Source: Larix sibirica
Taxonomy: Eukaryota > Streptophyta > Pinopsida > Pinales > Pinaceae
Assembly: GCA_004151065.3 (NCBI GenBank)
Contig: NWUY0300011935.1
Coordinates: forward strand, 4,555-24,842
DNA length: 20,288 nt
Direction of reading: 5' to 3'
Every line of letters starts with the position of its first letter. Position 1 is the stretch's first letter. The notes beneath the pieces were generated by a model. That model worked only from the letters and a program-made list of their open reading frames with translations. It made no database searches and was not told where the DNA came from. Position numbers and translations under genes: made by a program. Below, one piece after another: positions 1-7,755 of this stretch.

Positions 1-59
1 CCGGACCGGTTGGTGTGGGCTTATAATCCTACTCAGGGCTCTGTTACAGTAACTTGCTG

Positions 60-587
60 TGGAGGAGCAAGTTACCACTTAAGGTGGCATGTTTTATTTG
101 GCTTTGCTTGGAAAACAAGATTCTGACTTTGAAGAATATGCAAGGACGAGGAGACTTCATGGTCCAGGTATTTGTCTCTTATGTATGAGTTTGTATGAGG
201 ATGTATCACATTTTTGGGAGCTGTCATTTTTTACAGGAGGTATGGGTCTTGGTCAGAGCTAAATTGACTCGTCTCCTTGCTTGGGATTGTGAGCATTTCA
301 CTTCTAACTTGGATAACTGTTTTGAGATCATGGGTGGAGCAGTTTTGGTGGCCCTGTTTACTCTTTGGGAGGTATGGCGTGCGAGTAATGCTCTGCTGTT
401 TCGTGGCTTCAACCCTCGGATTGATTTGGATGTTGGGCGGATCATAGCATGGATGTCGTCTATGGAAGAGGCCCCTGCAAAGCTGTTGGGATGGAACCGC
501 CTTGCCTGGATGACCACTTATCATTTCCTTTCGGCTTCTTCGACGGTGCCGCTCAATCTGGGGACTGTGGAGCTGGTATGGTTATAA
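60..587 (+). pseudogene. LINE-1 zf-RVT domain and linker, broken
   Basis: This frame encodes the zinc-binding region that follows reverse transcriptase in plant LINE ORF2. It opens with WRSKLPLKVACFIWLCLENK, matching the family pattern of W..LP.K..FIW, and continues to FGSCHFLQEVW, the usual H.F..C.F...W end of the domain. A TGA at 186-188 splits it. The Cys pair expected just before the His is not visible, so the zinc site is damaged. Downstream, LWEVWRASNALLFRGF matches the WE.WR.RN...F linker. The frame ends at 585-587 while the RNase H motifs continue in another frame, which points to an old frameshift between about 450 and 540. Not functional. Confidence 0.8.
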
Positions 588-1189
588 GACTCGCTGCGGA
601 TCACTATTTTCATCTTTTCATGAGAGCTGGCCAGGGTTCGAACACCAGGGCCGAGTTGGTGGCTCTATGGGGTATTCTCCATTTTGCTTTGGCGCGAGGT
701 ATCTCATTAACCCACATTTCGGTGACTCCGAAGTGGGAGGACTTTGTTGCGTCCACTCCTCCTACAACATTGGGTTCCGAGGACTCGAGAGCTGATTCAG
801 CTGTGTGCGGTGACTCCCAGTGTATCATTGATTGGGCTCGAGGGAGGACTTTGTTGCGTCCACTCCTCCTACAACATTGGGTCCTGAGGACTCGAGAGCT
901 GATTCAGCTGTGTGGGGAGCTGTCTTTCTCCCACATTTTTCGGTGTCACAATGCGGAGGCCAATAGGCTTTCTAAGCTCTTGTTGGGGCGATGGATGGTC
1001 TGGATGGTCTTATTTTTAATAAGGAATATCGGGCTGGGCTGCTGGTCAGCGACTCATATCTTGATATCTTCTAAATATAGTGGTCATTGTTTCTTCCCCT
1101 TTCTCCAGCATCTATGGCGTGGTGCTCCCCTTCTGGTGGTTAGGGTTGGTGCTGGCGGTATCTCTGTACTTGGTATGGATCTGCAGTAA
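449..1189 (+). pseudogene. LINE-1 RNase H domain (RVT_3 type), rearranged
   Basis: A plant LINE RNase H, the domain that removes RNA from the RNA-DNA hybrid during element copying. Visible active-site positions in this 246-codon frame are D32 in FFDGAA, E69 in NTRAELVALW and D122 in GDSQCIIDW. The fourth acidic position, normally D in an EAD.L motif, is N172 in HNAEANRLSK. The first 25 or so codons look like out-of-frame linker rather than true protein. An inserted stretch at about residues 93-120 separates the second strand from the GDS motif and comes from a tandem duplication in the DNA. Codons after about 178 have no family resemblance and lie in the 3' untranslated part. The lost acidic residue and the insertion make activity unlikely. 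Confidence 0.8.
720..914 (+). repeat. imperfect tandem duplication, 88 + 107 bp, inside LINE-1 RNase H
   Basis: Unit A is 720-807 and unit B is 808-914. Both start with CGGTGACTCC, and the tract from GGGAGGACTTTGTTGCG to CTGTGTG matches almost perfectly. Unit A lacks 19 bases after CGGTGACTCC, so the spacing is 88 at the left end and 107 at the right. Unit B carries the true RNase H frame; unit A is read in a different frame yet stays open. Confidence 0.9.
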
Positions 1190-1490
1190 CAGCAGAACCC
1201 AGTTTCTTCTGATTTTGATTTTGAGCGGTGATCCCATCCATCTGATCTGTTTGCTGTATTTCGTTTCGTTGGAACAATGCTCCCTTTGCTTTGGGATGGA
1301 TGAGTGACGTTATTTACCCTGTTTTTTGAGTGTGGACCTGCTGTAACAGATGACCCTAGTTCTTTGATATTTTGATCATGCTGAACGATGTCAAATGAGA
1401 TGTTCGCTCTTCTTGTAATCTGCACTGTGTTTGCTGGACACATCTTTTTCTTATTAATAAAAGGTGTTTTTTTTTTCGTGTTAAAAAAAA

Positions 1491-2594
1491 CCATGGATTC
1501 ATTACAAAAGGAATTTAACGTGATTCTTCAGCAATTTAGAAGAGAGTGTAAGGAAATACAAAATAGAGTCCAAAAATCTATTGAATACGATTACGTAGAA
1601 TCTTATTAAATAAAGTTAATTAAATTACTTTTGGTCAAAGGATATGCCTTTTAATTGAAATTGAAAAGGTACATATGGTATTATTTAAATGCCCTATATT
1701 CATTGTATTCAACAACACTTTACATTCAACCAATAAATATATATTTGATACTTCATACATTGAGTAAATGCTTAATTTAAAGCTTCCTCTCATACCACAT
1801 AAGAAGACACAAGCTTTCCATCAGGCTTTATAATAAAGAGAGGGTTTATAATAAAGAGATGAGCTTCAAGCAATTCATTATGCTCAATGGAAAATATTGA
1901 ATACAATGGTTACATAGGAGAATGTTGTTTGTAAATGGTAGCCAACTCCTTTTAGAAGGGTCGTTTGACCTCTCTTAAATTTCTTCTTAACTAACTTGGA
2001 ACTTGGAATGATGAAGGAAAATGCTGCTTCTTGAGGAAGAATTCAAGTAATCTTGAAATGCCATTGAGTGATGAGAATTAGTATGAAAGAGATGTCTCTC
2101 AAATTGATTCTTGCGCCATATATTTTATCTTAATTTTTCCTTATGAAATGCAATTCATGTGTCTTCCTTTTATAGGCCAAATAGAGGTCTTCAAACAACT
2201 GGTTCATGATGTGAATGCTCCCTCTCATGGAGTGGCCTTAGGGTATAGGTATGGGGTTATTAAATGCACAATCATGTAATTGAGGCTAATTCGAATTCCT
2301 TGGATCCAAAATGTAGTTATGAAGCTTTGAATGCACCTCCATGAAGCTGGTACATCTACACTGGTTTTAAAGGTTTTTCCGCATGATGTTGTCTGGGTTT
2401 CCTTTTGCGAACCTATGTGGGTGTACCAAAGTTTGAATTTATTTATTTATTGCCTCTTTTCAGATGTTGAATTTGATAAAGAAGAATCTTTTTGAGATGT
2501 ATGTTGCTTGTCTATGTTGTCTCTCTATAACAAACACTAAAATGACACATGCATGCAAAATTTCAGTGATAACATATACGATTAACAAACATGA
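1491..2594. other. AT-rich sequence, no recognised gene
   Basis: No long reading frame and no protein family is recognisable here. Right after the LINE-1 tail a 38-codon frame (1493-1609, MDSLQKEFNVILQQF...) starts in a good plant start context, ACCATGG, but nothing supports expression. A short direct repeat of TTTATAATAAAGAGA lies at 1827-1841 and 1845-1859, period 18. On the minus strand, CCTATAAAAGG at about 2167-2177 resembles a TATA box. The stretch could include a solo LTR or other old repeat, but I could not define ends. Confidence 0.5.
2167..2177 (-). promoter_or_regulatory. TATA-like box, minus strand
   Basis: The minus strand reads CCTATAAAAGG, close to the plant TATA consensus TATAAA and typical of LTR or pararetroviral promoters. 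There is no coding region just downstream on that strand (below 2130), so the match may be chance. Included at low confidence because the surrounding stretch has no other explanation. Confidence 0.25.
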
Positions 2595-2703
2595 GACAAC
2601 CCACCAATAAGGATAATGGGTGTTAAGGTATGCTAGTACAATACAAAAAGTGTGAATATATGATATAACATTAAACACTTATTAGAATCTATTAAGTAGG
2701 GGA
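2595..2703. repeat. 109-bp dispersed repeat, form A
   Basis: This aligns without gaps to 20179-20287, with about 16 mismatches over 109 positions. The core CCACCAATAAGGATAATGGG is identical in both. The shared part fades out just left of 2595. It may go on past the right end of the window in form B, so the true right boundary is unknown. It is probably part of an old interspersed element, possibly an LTR, of a family I cannot name. Confidence 0.8.
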
Positions 2704-3202
2704 TATTGATGAATTCACACTATCAATAACAAGGGAGCTTGCCACTGATGATTGCAAGAACCAAGATATCGAAAATGCCTTTAAATCTCAACTCCAGAAT
2801 AAATGAGTTGAGGTTTATGGGATAAGATTCATCAAAAGGATGGAGTTAGGGAATCCCCCATCAATCAACATAAGTATGAATCACGAACATGATTTAGGTT
2901 GAAAAGGTCTTGGACAAAGTTTTGCATGATCACACCACCAAGCATTCTCTCGCATGCACCAAATGGAAATAGCACATTTGAAAAATCCTCAGAGCAACGA
3001 TTGATAATGAAAGTAACTGACAGAGGTGAGGAACTCCACTAGTGATGAAATGGAACCCAAGGTATAACACAAATCCCAATATGTGAATAAAGGTATTTCC
3101 GTCAAACACATGGGAAACCACTCATTTAGAGACCAATGATGAGATGTCATTTGTTGAGTGCAAGATAACCTACCAATTATGAAAATAGACCTAGGGTGAT
3201 AC
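2704..3202. other. non-coding stretch between dispersed repeat and LINE-2
   Basis: Nothing recognisable on either strand: only short frames without family features, and no tandem repeat or hairpin of note. It is the insertion target of LINE-2, whose left target-site copy begins at 3203. Confidence 0.5.
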
Positions 3203-3222
3203 CTACTCTAGTTCGATCTCTT
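3203..3222. repeat. LINE-2 target-site duplication, 3' side copy
   Basis: CTACTCTAGTTCGATCTCTT matches 7117-7136 at 18 of 20 positions. It sits directly beyond the A-rich tail of LINE-2 (minus strand). Two mismatches fit an old insertion. Confidence 0.7.
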
Positions 3223-3350
3223 TTGTTTGTAAGTAAGCGATATTTTATATTATATTGATGATAACAGAGAATACGTTAGATAAGTTTTATCCCATTATCT
3301 CTTGGCCGACGAATCTTGACCCCCATACATAACCAGAACCCACAGATAGC
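3223..3350 (-). other. LINE-2 3' untranslated end and tail
   Basis: The minus strand runs from the stop at 3353-3351 through AT-rich sequence (ATATAATATAAAATATCG) to a short A-rich tail, ACAAACAAAA, that abuts and partly overlaps the target-site duplication. There is no long pure poly(A), as is common for old plant LINE copies. Confidence 0.55.
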
Positions 3351-4159
3351 CTAGAACCCAACCCCTTTGAGAGTCAATGCATCATCGCCCTTCTTGTCAC
3401 CTTGCCAAAAATTCAAAACATGGTTGACAAAACTAGACTGCTCGATTACAAAATTACAAAGAAGAAGACCAGAAAATATACCTCGACCTATACCCATAAC
3501 TAGAGAAATAGCCATAACAAAAAACAGAGCATAGTAGAACAACCCCAATCCTTGGAATCCTAGCGGGATAGTCAGTAAATCAGGAAACCAACTGTGAAAA
3601 CCACTAGCAGAACCACCAACCGAAGCAGAGGGAGGCATCAAGTGTTGAATTCCCAACGCATTCATGATGGCGTCGATATTCTGGTGCAACTGATTGGTTT
3701 CTCCATGGTGCTCCTTCTAGTTTTGGACAAGAAACTCATCCTCTTCTTCCTCTCCCACAGAATGTGCCTCATGATATTCTTCATCACCCAATAATGAGCA
3801 ATATTCCACTCATAAAGCCAAAGACGTTCTGCATTGCTTCCTGGGTCCATGACCCAGTCCTCCAACACCTTACTCTCTTTCTGTAGTTTCTCCTTGTCTA
3901 GTTTCTTCCATAGCCTTGCTTTGATTGCATCTAACTCATTCTGGACCTCTGATGGAAGTCCCAATTTGAAGATGCGAGCTTCCCACACTGCGCATTTCTG
4001 GGCACGGGTGATGCACTGGCCCTTGCCAGAGGGTTTCCTCTTGGACACCCTCCATCTCTTGGCCATGCTCCCCCCTGCATCTTCAGCCTTTCCCTCCATA
4101 ATATACCACACACTGATAATGCACCGTTCATTTAACATAAAAACCACAATTGCATGCAA
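3351..4159 (-). pseudogene. unrecognised reading frame 3' of RNase H in LINE-2, frameshifted
   Basis: I do not recognise this protein. The first part is a frame from 4159 to 3662; its plausible starts are Met codons at 4099 (MEGKAEDAGG) and 4066 (MAKRWRV). It is rich in Lys, Glu and Trp. A charged stretch, EVQNELDAIKARLWKKLDKE, looks helical and possibly coiled coil, and is followed by SNAERLWLYEW. Near 3750, at an A/G-rich run, the sensible continuation moves to another frame (EEEDEF, a stop, then HQNIDAIMNALG) and runs to the stop at 3353-3351. That second part has a hydrophobic stretch (about residues 38-82 of the 3689-3351 frame) that could hold two membrane segments. It lies inside the target-site duplications, so it travelled with the LINE: an extra ORF, a captured or transduced host sequence, or a long 3' untranslated region open by chance. 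Confidence 0.4.
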
Positions 4160-4528
4160 GGAAGCTTACCGTCTTGACGAGGAGGATGGCCACCTTTCTA
4201 GGGAATAAATAGAATGTTTCTATAATCGTCCATAATTATCTTCATACCACCATTGATTTCAACCCCTCGAGCGATATTACCTTCCATATTTGTTCCCAGT
4301 GGGTCTCTTGATCCGCCACCACCAGTACTCATCACTTCTCCTGCGACCATTCTCATCCAAATGAATGTATTCTTCCCTTCCATAATGAAATTTAAAGCCT
4401 CATTACCTATCCCTGTACCTTCACATCTGTCAGACCTTCGTGCTGGCATGAGATCCTTTACACCACATGGAAACTCATCAGCCCTCCTGATGTCCGAGCG
4501 TACCACCCTCTTCATGACTTGACATATA

Positions 4529-5044
4529 TCAGGTGAGTTGGGCTTCACATGTTTCCCTAAGCATCCCATCATTTAATTCTTCCCACGATTCTACCATGTT
4601 ATTCCTACGGCTTTGGGTCCCTATGTTCTCCACTAGGTCCACCACAACATTACCATCTCTCCTGATGTGGCTGATGTAGAGAGACAATGGGGCCATGAGG
4701 AGGCCAACAAACCTTTCTAGATGGCATTCCAACCTCCAATTTGTCCCTACCTTTGAATATGATGTTTTGTTATGATTGCGTATGGGCATATACATGATAA
4801 CCTTCGAGTCCCCTTCCACTATTAGAGGGGTCCAATTTTTCTTGTGAGCCATTATTAGAACATGGAGAAGACCTTCTACTTCCACAACATTGTTTGAATC
4901 GAACCCAATGTACCCCATACTAAAACTCATCAACCTTCCATTGTGATATCGGATAATGCCGCCATACCTTGCCGGTCCCGGATTCCCATTTGATGCCCCA
5001 TCAAAATTCAGTTTGAAGAAGCCCGCTGGGGGGGAAACTAATCG
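4529..5044 (-). pseudogene. LINE-2 RNase H domain (RVT_3), complete catalytic set
   Basis: This is the best-preserved domain in the window. The frame is open for 171 codons, from just after a TAA at 5047-5045 to the stop at 4531-4529. All four acidic positions are in place: D in KLNFDGASNGNPGPARYGG (codon 5002-5000), E in SNNVVEVEG, D in IVEGDSKVI, and the last D in GNVVVDLVENIG after HIRRD. The RNase H fold is full length, about 140 residues. There is no valid start of its own: it is the C-terminal domain of an ORF2 polyprotein. Upstream, the continuation FNHPKPHHLANSS lies in another frame, so a frameshift sits at the run of seven G near 5029-5035. RT is dead, so I infer no function despite the intact motifs. 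Confidence 0.85.
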
Positions 5045-5172
5045 TTAGGACTAGAATTAGCCAGGTGATGGGGCTTAGGATGATTGAAACATTGCAAAGT
5101 CCCCAGGATACCCCAGGATTGCAGAATGAAGGATTTGACCCCCTTAGCTTCCCAATATGACACTTCCCAAGA

Positions 5173-5740
5173 TTACGTTTTGATGGATTTTATCATTTTA
5201 GCCTTGATAATGTCCCATACCCTTTCCTTGGAGCTTGATTTTCCTTTGAATGTCCTGGCATTTCTCTCTCTCCATATCTCCCATACTAGGAAACTCGAGA
5301 AAATTTTCCATAGCTGATTGACAATGGGATTTTGGAATGGGTTTTTTGTCCAGTTTCTAATAGTCAGGTTGGGGTGCCCTCTTTTCCGGTTGGATCTCCT
5401 GAAGCAAGCGACTCCTCTGTCCCATAATTGTGTAGACAAGGAGCACAAGTCCAAGAGGTGATTCAAGGTTTCATCAGCATATGCACATTGGTAGCATCAG
5501 TAAGGTCCTTGAATCCCCCTTTTCATCCCCTGTTAAAATTCGTCTCTTTATTAGTAGCCAGACAAAAATTGAAAATTTTGGCCATAATTTGGCCGACCGT
5601 AAATTTTCCCATACTTGATCTTGCGGGGGGTTTCTAAACCTAGTCCATATTTCATAGGCCTCTTTGATCGAAAAATATCCCTTTGGCTTGAAGCCCCATC
5701 ATGGTTTGTCATCCCCGCCATGGATTCGAATGCTCCTTTC
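5173..5740 (-). pseudogene. LINE-2 zf-RVT domain
   Basis: From about 5740 downward the minus strand reads WGFKPKGYFSIKEAYEIW, then LWPKFSIFVWLLIKRRILTG, then a Cys-containing piece QCAYADETLNHLLDLCS, and then LWDRGVACFRRS and FLVWEIWRERN. This is the zf-RVT pattern: G.FS.KEAY, PK..F.WLL...ILT, C..C...E...HLL..C and the WE.WRERN.R.F linker. The longest continuous frame is 5466-5173; the part before it is frameshifted near 5480-5530. Both substitutions that distinguish the two 10-kb copies (5259 and 5561) fall here; 5259 changes Ala to Ser in the RERNARTF segment. Confidence 0.8.
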
Positions 5741-5950
5741 TTGAATCGCTTCCATTGTTGAGGATACTTCCTCTCGGGGGCCTAAACGTTCCCACCAACC
5801 TTCATGAGCCCATGCCTGGAATTTGGTGTTCCCGACCGCGTCCCCCCAAAAATAATTAACCTTCAGATTTCCCTATTATGTACATGTCTGCCTGAGGTGA
5901 GGGACATCCAAGGATTGTTCAAGAGATGAAAGTTGTTTCCAAGAATCTTC

Positions 5951-6169
5951 TTAGAATAGGGCCGACTCCCCATTTCTAATTTCCCATAAGCTGTTTTCTT
6001 GGACAAGATTTATACCAAGGTTTTCCATGTTCCAGATGTGGGAGTCCTGCTTGTCCTCTGAATAATAGATAAGATATATTTTTAGCCATCCCGAGGTGTA
6101 TTTACAGTGCCATAGTTTCACCCACGACTCAGAGCTATGAGTTTCCCATCCACCAGATTTTGGCACCAC
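5951..6169 (-). pseudogene. LINE-2 ORF2 segment between connection and zf-RVT
   Basis: A 72-codon frame with SWVKLWHCKY near the start and SLWEIRNGESALF at the end. In plant LINEs the W...L..KY element and the W.IGNG...FW.D.W element lie in this order before zf-RVT. The frame stops right after ALF, where the family continues into W.D.W; the match resumes just downstream with EDSW in another frame. Confidence 0.7.
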
Positions 6170-6185
6170 ACACCAAATTCATCTT

Positions 6186-6461
6186 TTATGGGCCACGTAA
6201 CCCTAGGATTCCCACCATGGTTTTTCGGGCACATATAGTCTCCCAAATTACCAAGGCCCATTTTCTATGTTCACTGGCCTTGCTCCAGAGAAATTTCCGC
6301 TGAATGTTCCTGATCTCTTTTAAAACAACCTTGGGGGGAGGCATTGCGAAGAATAGGTAACCTGACATTGCTTGGATAACATATTTGACCAAGACCATCC
6401 TGCTAGCAAGGTTGAGAGGTCTGAAGGTCCATCTTTCCAGTATTTTCCTCATCCTGTCCAA
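6186..6461 (-). pseudogene. LINE-2 ORF2 connection region after RT
   Basis: A 91-codon open stretch matching the thumb/connection segment of plant LINE ORF2. It has ERWTFRPLNLASRMVLVKYV, the counterpart of W....LS.AGR..L...V, followed by P.V...I....R.FLW and an ICARKTMVGILGLRGP segment corresponding to C.PK..GGLG.R. It is broken from its neighbours at both ends by frameshifts or stops. The order and spacing relative to RT and zf-RVT are as expected for the family. Confidence 0.75.
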
Positions 6462-6536
6462 AAGTTTAGTCCATGATCCTTTCCGAACTATTGAGTCTGC
6501 TAGAGGATCCCCTAAGTATTTGGATGGAAGGGAGCT

Positions 6537-7116
6537 CTATTGAAAGCCGAGAATACAACAGATATAAAGTCTGGTCACCTGAGGAGTATTAAGGAAGAAC
6601 ACTTGGGATTTCCGCTCATTTACCTCCATGCTCGAGGAAACTCCAAATATATGGAGGCACCGCTTGATGGCCCTCCCCTCCTGCACTTGAGGATGACCCA
6701 TTAGCATAGTGTTTTCCACAAATTTTTGGTGGGATCGACGGTCCACTGATGGGTACATTTGCAACACCTTGAGATCCTGACTAGCCGCCTTGATGGACTT
6801 TCCTAGACCTTCAGCCACAAGAAAAAAAAAATGGGGATAGAGCATATCGTTTCCTAATTCCTATGGACGGTCTGATAAGGCTCATTGGAGCCCCATTTAC
6901 TAGAACCCGAATGCCCTCAACACCTCACGTATGTACTGCAACCTAAGCTTATCATAGTCATTTTCAATATCAAGTTTCAACATCATCCCTGGGATCCTTT
7001 CTATTTTGAGGGAGTGGATAACTTCATGAACAAGAATTATGCCGTCCATTATCTGGCGTCCTTCCACAAACCCTGACTACTCTGGAGAGATCAAGTTGGG
7101 TAGTATGGGATCCAAT
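6537..7116 (-). pseudogene. LINE-2 reverse transcriptase, C-terminal part, inactive
   Basis: Fragments of the non-LTR reverse transcriptase palm appear in order. The minus strand gives ILPNLIS, then SGFVEGRQIMDGIILVHEV, then MLKLDIENDYDKL (the first catalytic Asp region), then a GIR..Y.LSP region ahead of FFFLVAEGLGKSIKAAS, and finally NERKSQVFFLNT and ILGF. A stop follows ISPE, and a frame change lies in the T/A run near 6828-6838. The catalytic pair, normally F.DD, reads FVEN at 6722-6711, so both metal-binding aspartates are lost. Only the part from 6845 to 6537 is a continuous frame. RT motifs upstream of the truncation are missing. Confidence 0.85.
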
Positions 7117-7136
7117 CTATTCTAGGTCGATCTCTT
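7117..7136. repeat. LINE-2 target-site duplication, 5' side copy
   Basis: CTATTCTAGGTCGATCTCTT pairs with 3203-3222 (18 of 20). RT similarity on the minus strand stops immediately inside it, at the NRLDPIL region. Confidence 0.7.
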
Positions 7137-7755
7137 AGAGAAATATGTTATAGTTTATAAGATATGACCCACTAAAGAGAAGTCAATAAGGACTTTCCAC
7201 AATAGCATGAGTAAAGAATATTAGCAATGTTGTAAATAAGTCTGACTTGCCAATAGGGAGGGATGACATAGATGGTCAATTTTTTTTAGAAATGGCCAAA
7301 ACAGGCTAAAGAAAACACTTGAAAATAAGCATGACACAATGGTGGCTTAGGCATCATTTAACTCAAGAAGGAATTATGATATAAATATGCATCACATGAG
7401 GCATTAACATATTCTACATAATTATTGGAACAATAACCAATTGGAAAAGCAAAGCTCAAAGATCACAGTTTGGATCCTAAGGAAATACTATGATCGAGGT
7501 TGTTGAGAAGACTCAAATCTTGGTGCTTTGCTCAAGGGTGACACAATTTGCTACCACATATAAAATTAAAATCCCAATCCTTTCCCCCTTTACTTTTTCT
7601 AATATTTGTTTTTTTGTGTATTTATCATATTAAAAAAAGCCTGAAAAAAAAAAAGAATGCCATAATACAATGGGTAAAATAAGTGTCGCAGGGCATGTAA
7701 CTACGTTCCAAGTGCACAGAACATACCTATGAAAAATATACTATTGAGGCTGAGG
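7137..7755. other. AT-rich non-coding stretch
   Basis: No gene or family recognised. It contains only A and T homopolymer runs (for example 7279-7286 and 7644-7655) and very short frames. Insertion flank of LINE-2. Confidence 0.5.

Larger units (their letters stand above)
1..1490 (+). mobile_element. LINE-1: 5'-truncated plant LINE, 3' end of ORF2 and tail
   Basis: This is the 3' part of a plant L1-type non-LTR retrotransposon. In order it shows the zf-RVT domain (about 1-260), a linker with the LWEVWRASNALLF motif, an RNase H domain (about 530-1000), a 3' untranslated part, an AATAAA signal near 1456-1461, and a run of eight A at 1483-1490 that I take as the tail. The coding part is broken: a TGA at 186-188 interrupts zf-RVT, and the frame changes between zf-RVT and RNase H. 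The endonuclease and reverse transcriptase are absent. Copy 2 shows that the element begins abruptly against a gag fragment, so the 5' truncation is real in the assembled sequence. I see no convincing target-site duplication. Confidence 0.85.
3223..7116 (-). mobile_element. LINE-2: 5'-truncated plant LINE with target-site duplication
   Basis: A minus-strand L1-type non-LTR retrotransposon cut off inside reverse transcriptase. Reading from 7116 downward: RT from the ILPNLISPE..SGFVEGRQ region to ILGF (about 7116-6540), the connection region with FLW (6461-6186), a W..KY....W...WEIRNG segment (6169-5951), zf-RVT (about 5740-5190), RNase H (5044-4529), an unrecognised downstream frame (about 4099-3351), and a 3' untranslated end with a short A-rich tail against 3222. 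Nearly matching 20-bp direct repeats flank it exactly where homology stops, which is what target-primed insertion with 5' truncation gives. The coding part has many frameshifts and stops. It is a different family from LINE-1 and lies in the opposite orientation. Confidence 0.85.

Noticed and set aside
629-648. GGTTCGAAC as the B box of a tRNA gene or tRNA-derived SINE
   Set aside because: It lies in the LINE-1 RNase H coding motif GSNTRAEL; there is no A box at the right distance and no cloverleaf.
1827-1859. Short 18-bp-period repeat as a CRISPR or regulatory array
   Set aside because: There are only two units, no spacers, a eukaryotic transposon context and no cas genes.
2460-2678. Minus-strand frame with YLNTHYPYWW, echoed by YLDTHYPYWW at 9806-10039, as a conserved coding sequence
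   Set aside because: The shared residues come from the identical 20-base core of the dispersed repeat; DNA identity is uniform rather than codon-patterned, and the flanking residues are unrelated.
3834-4208. Plus-strand 124-codon frame opposite the LINE-2 3' region
   Set aside because: It is the antisense shadow of the Lys/Glu-rich minus-strand frame: high Ser, Leu and Phe with no domain.
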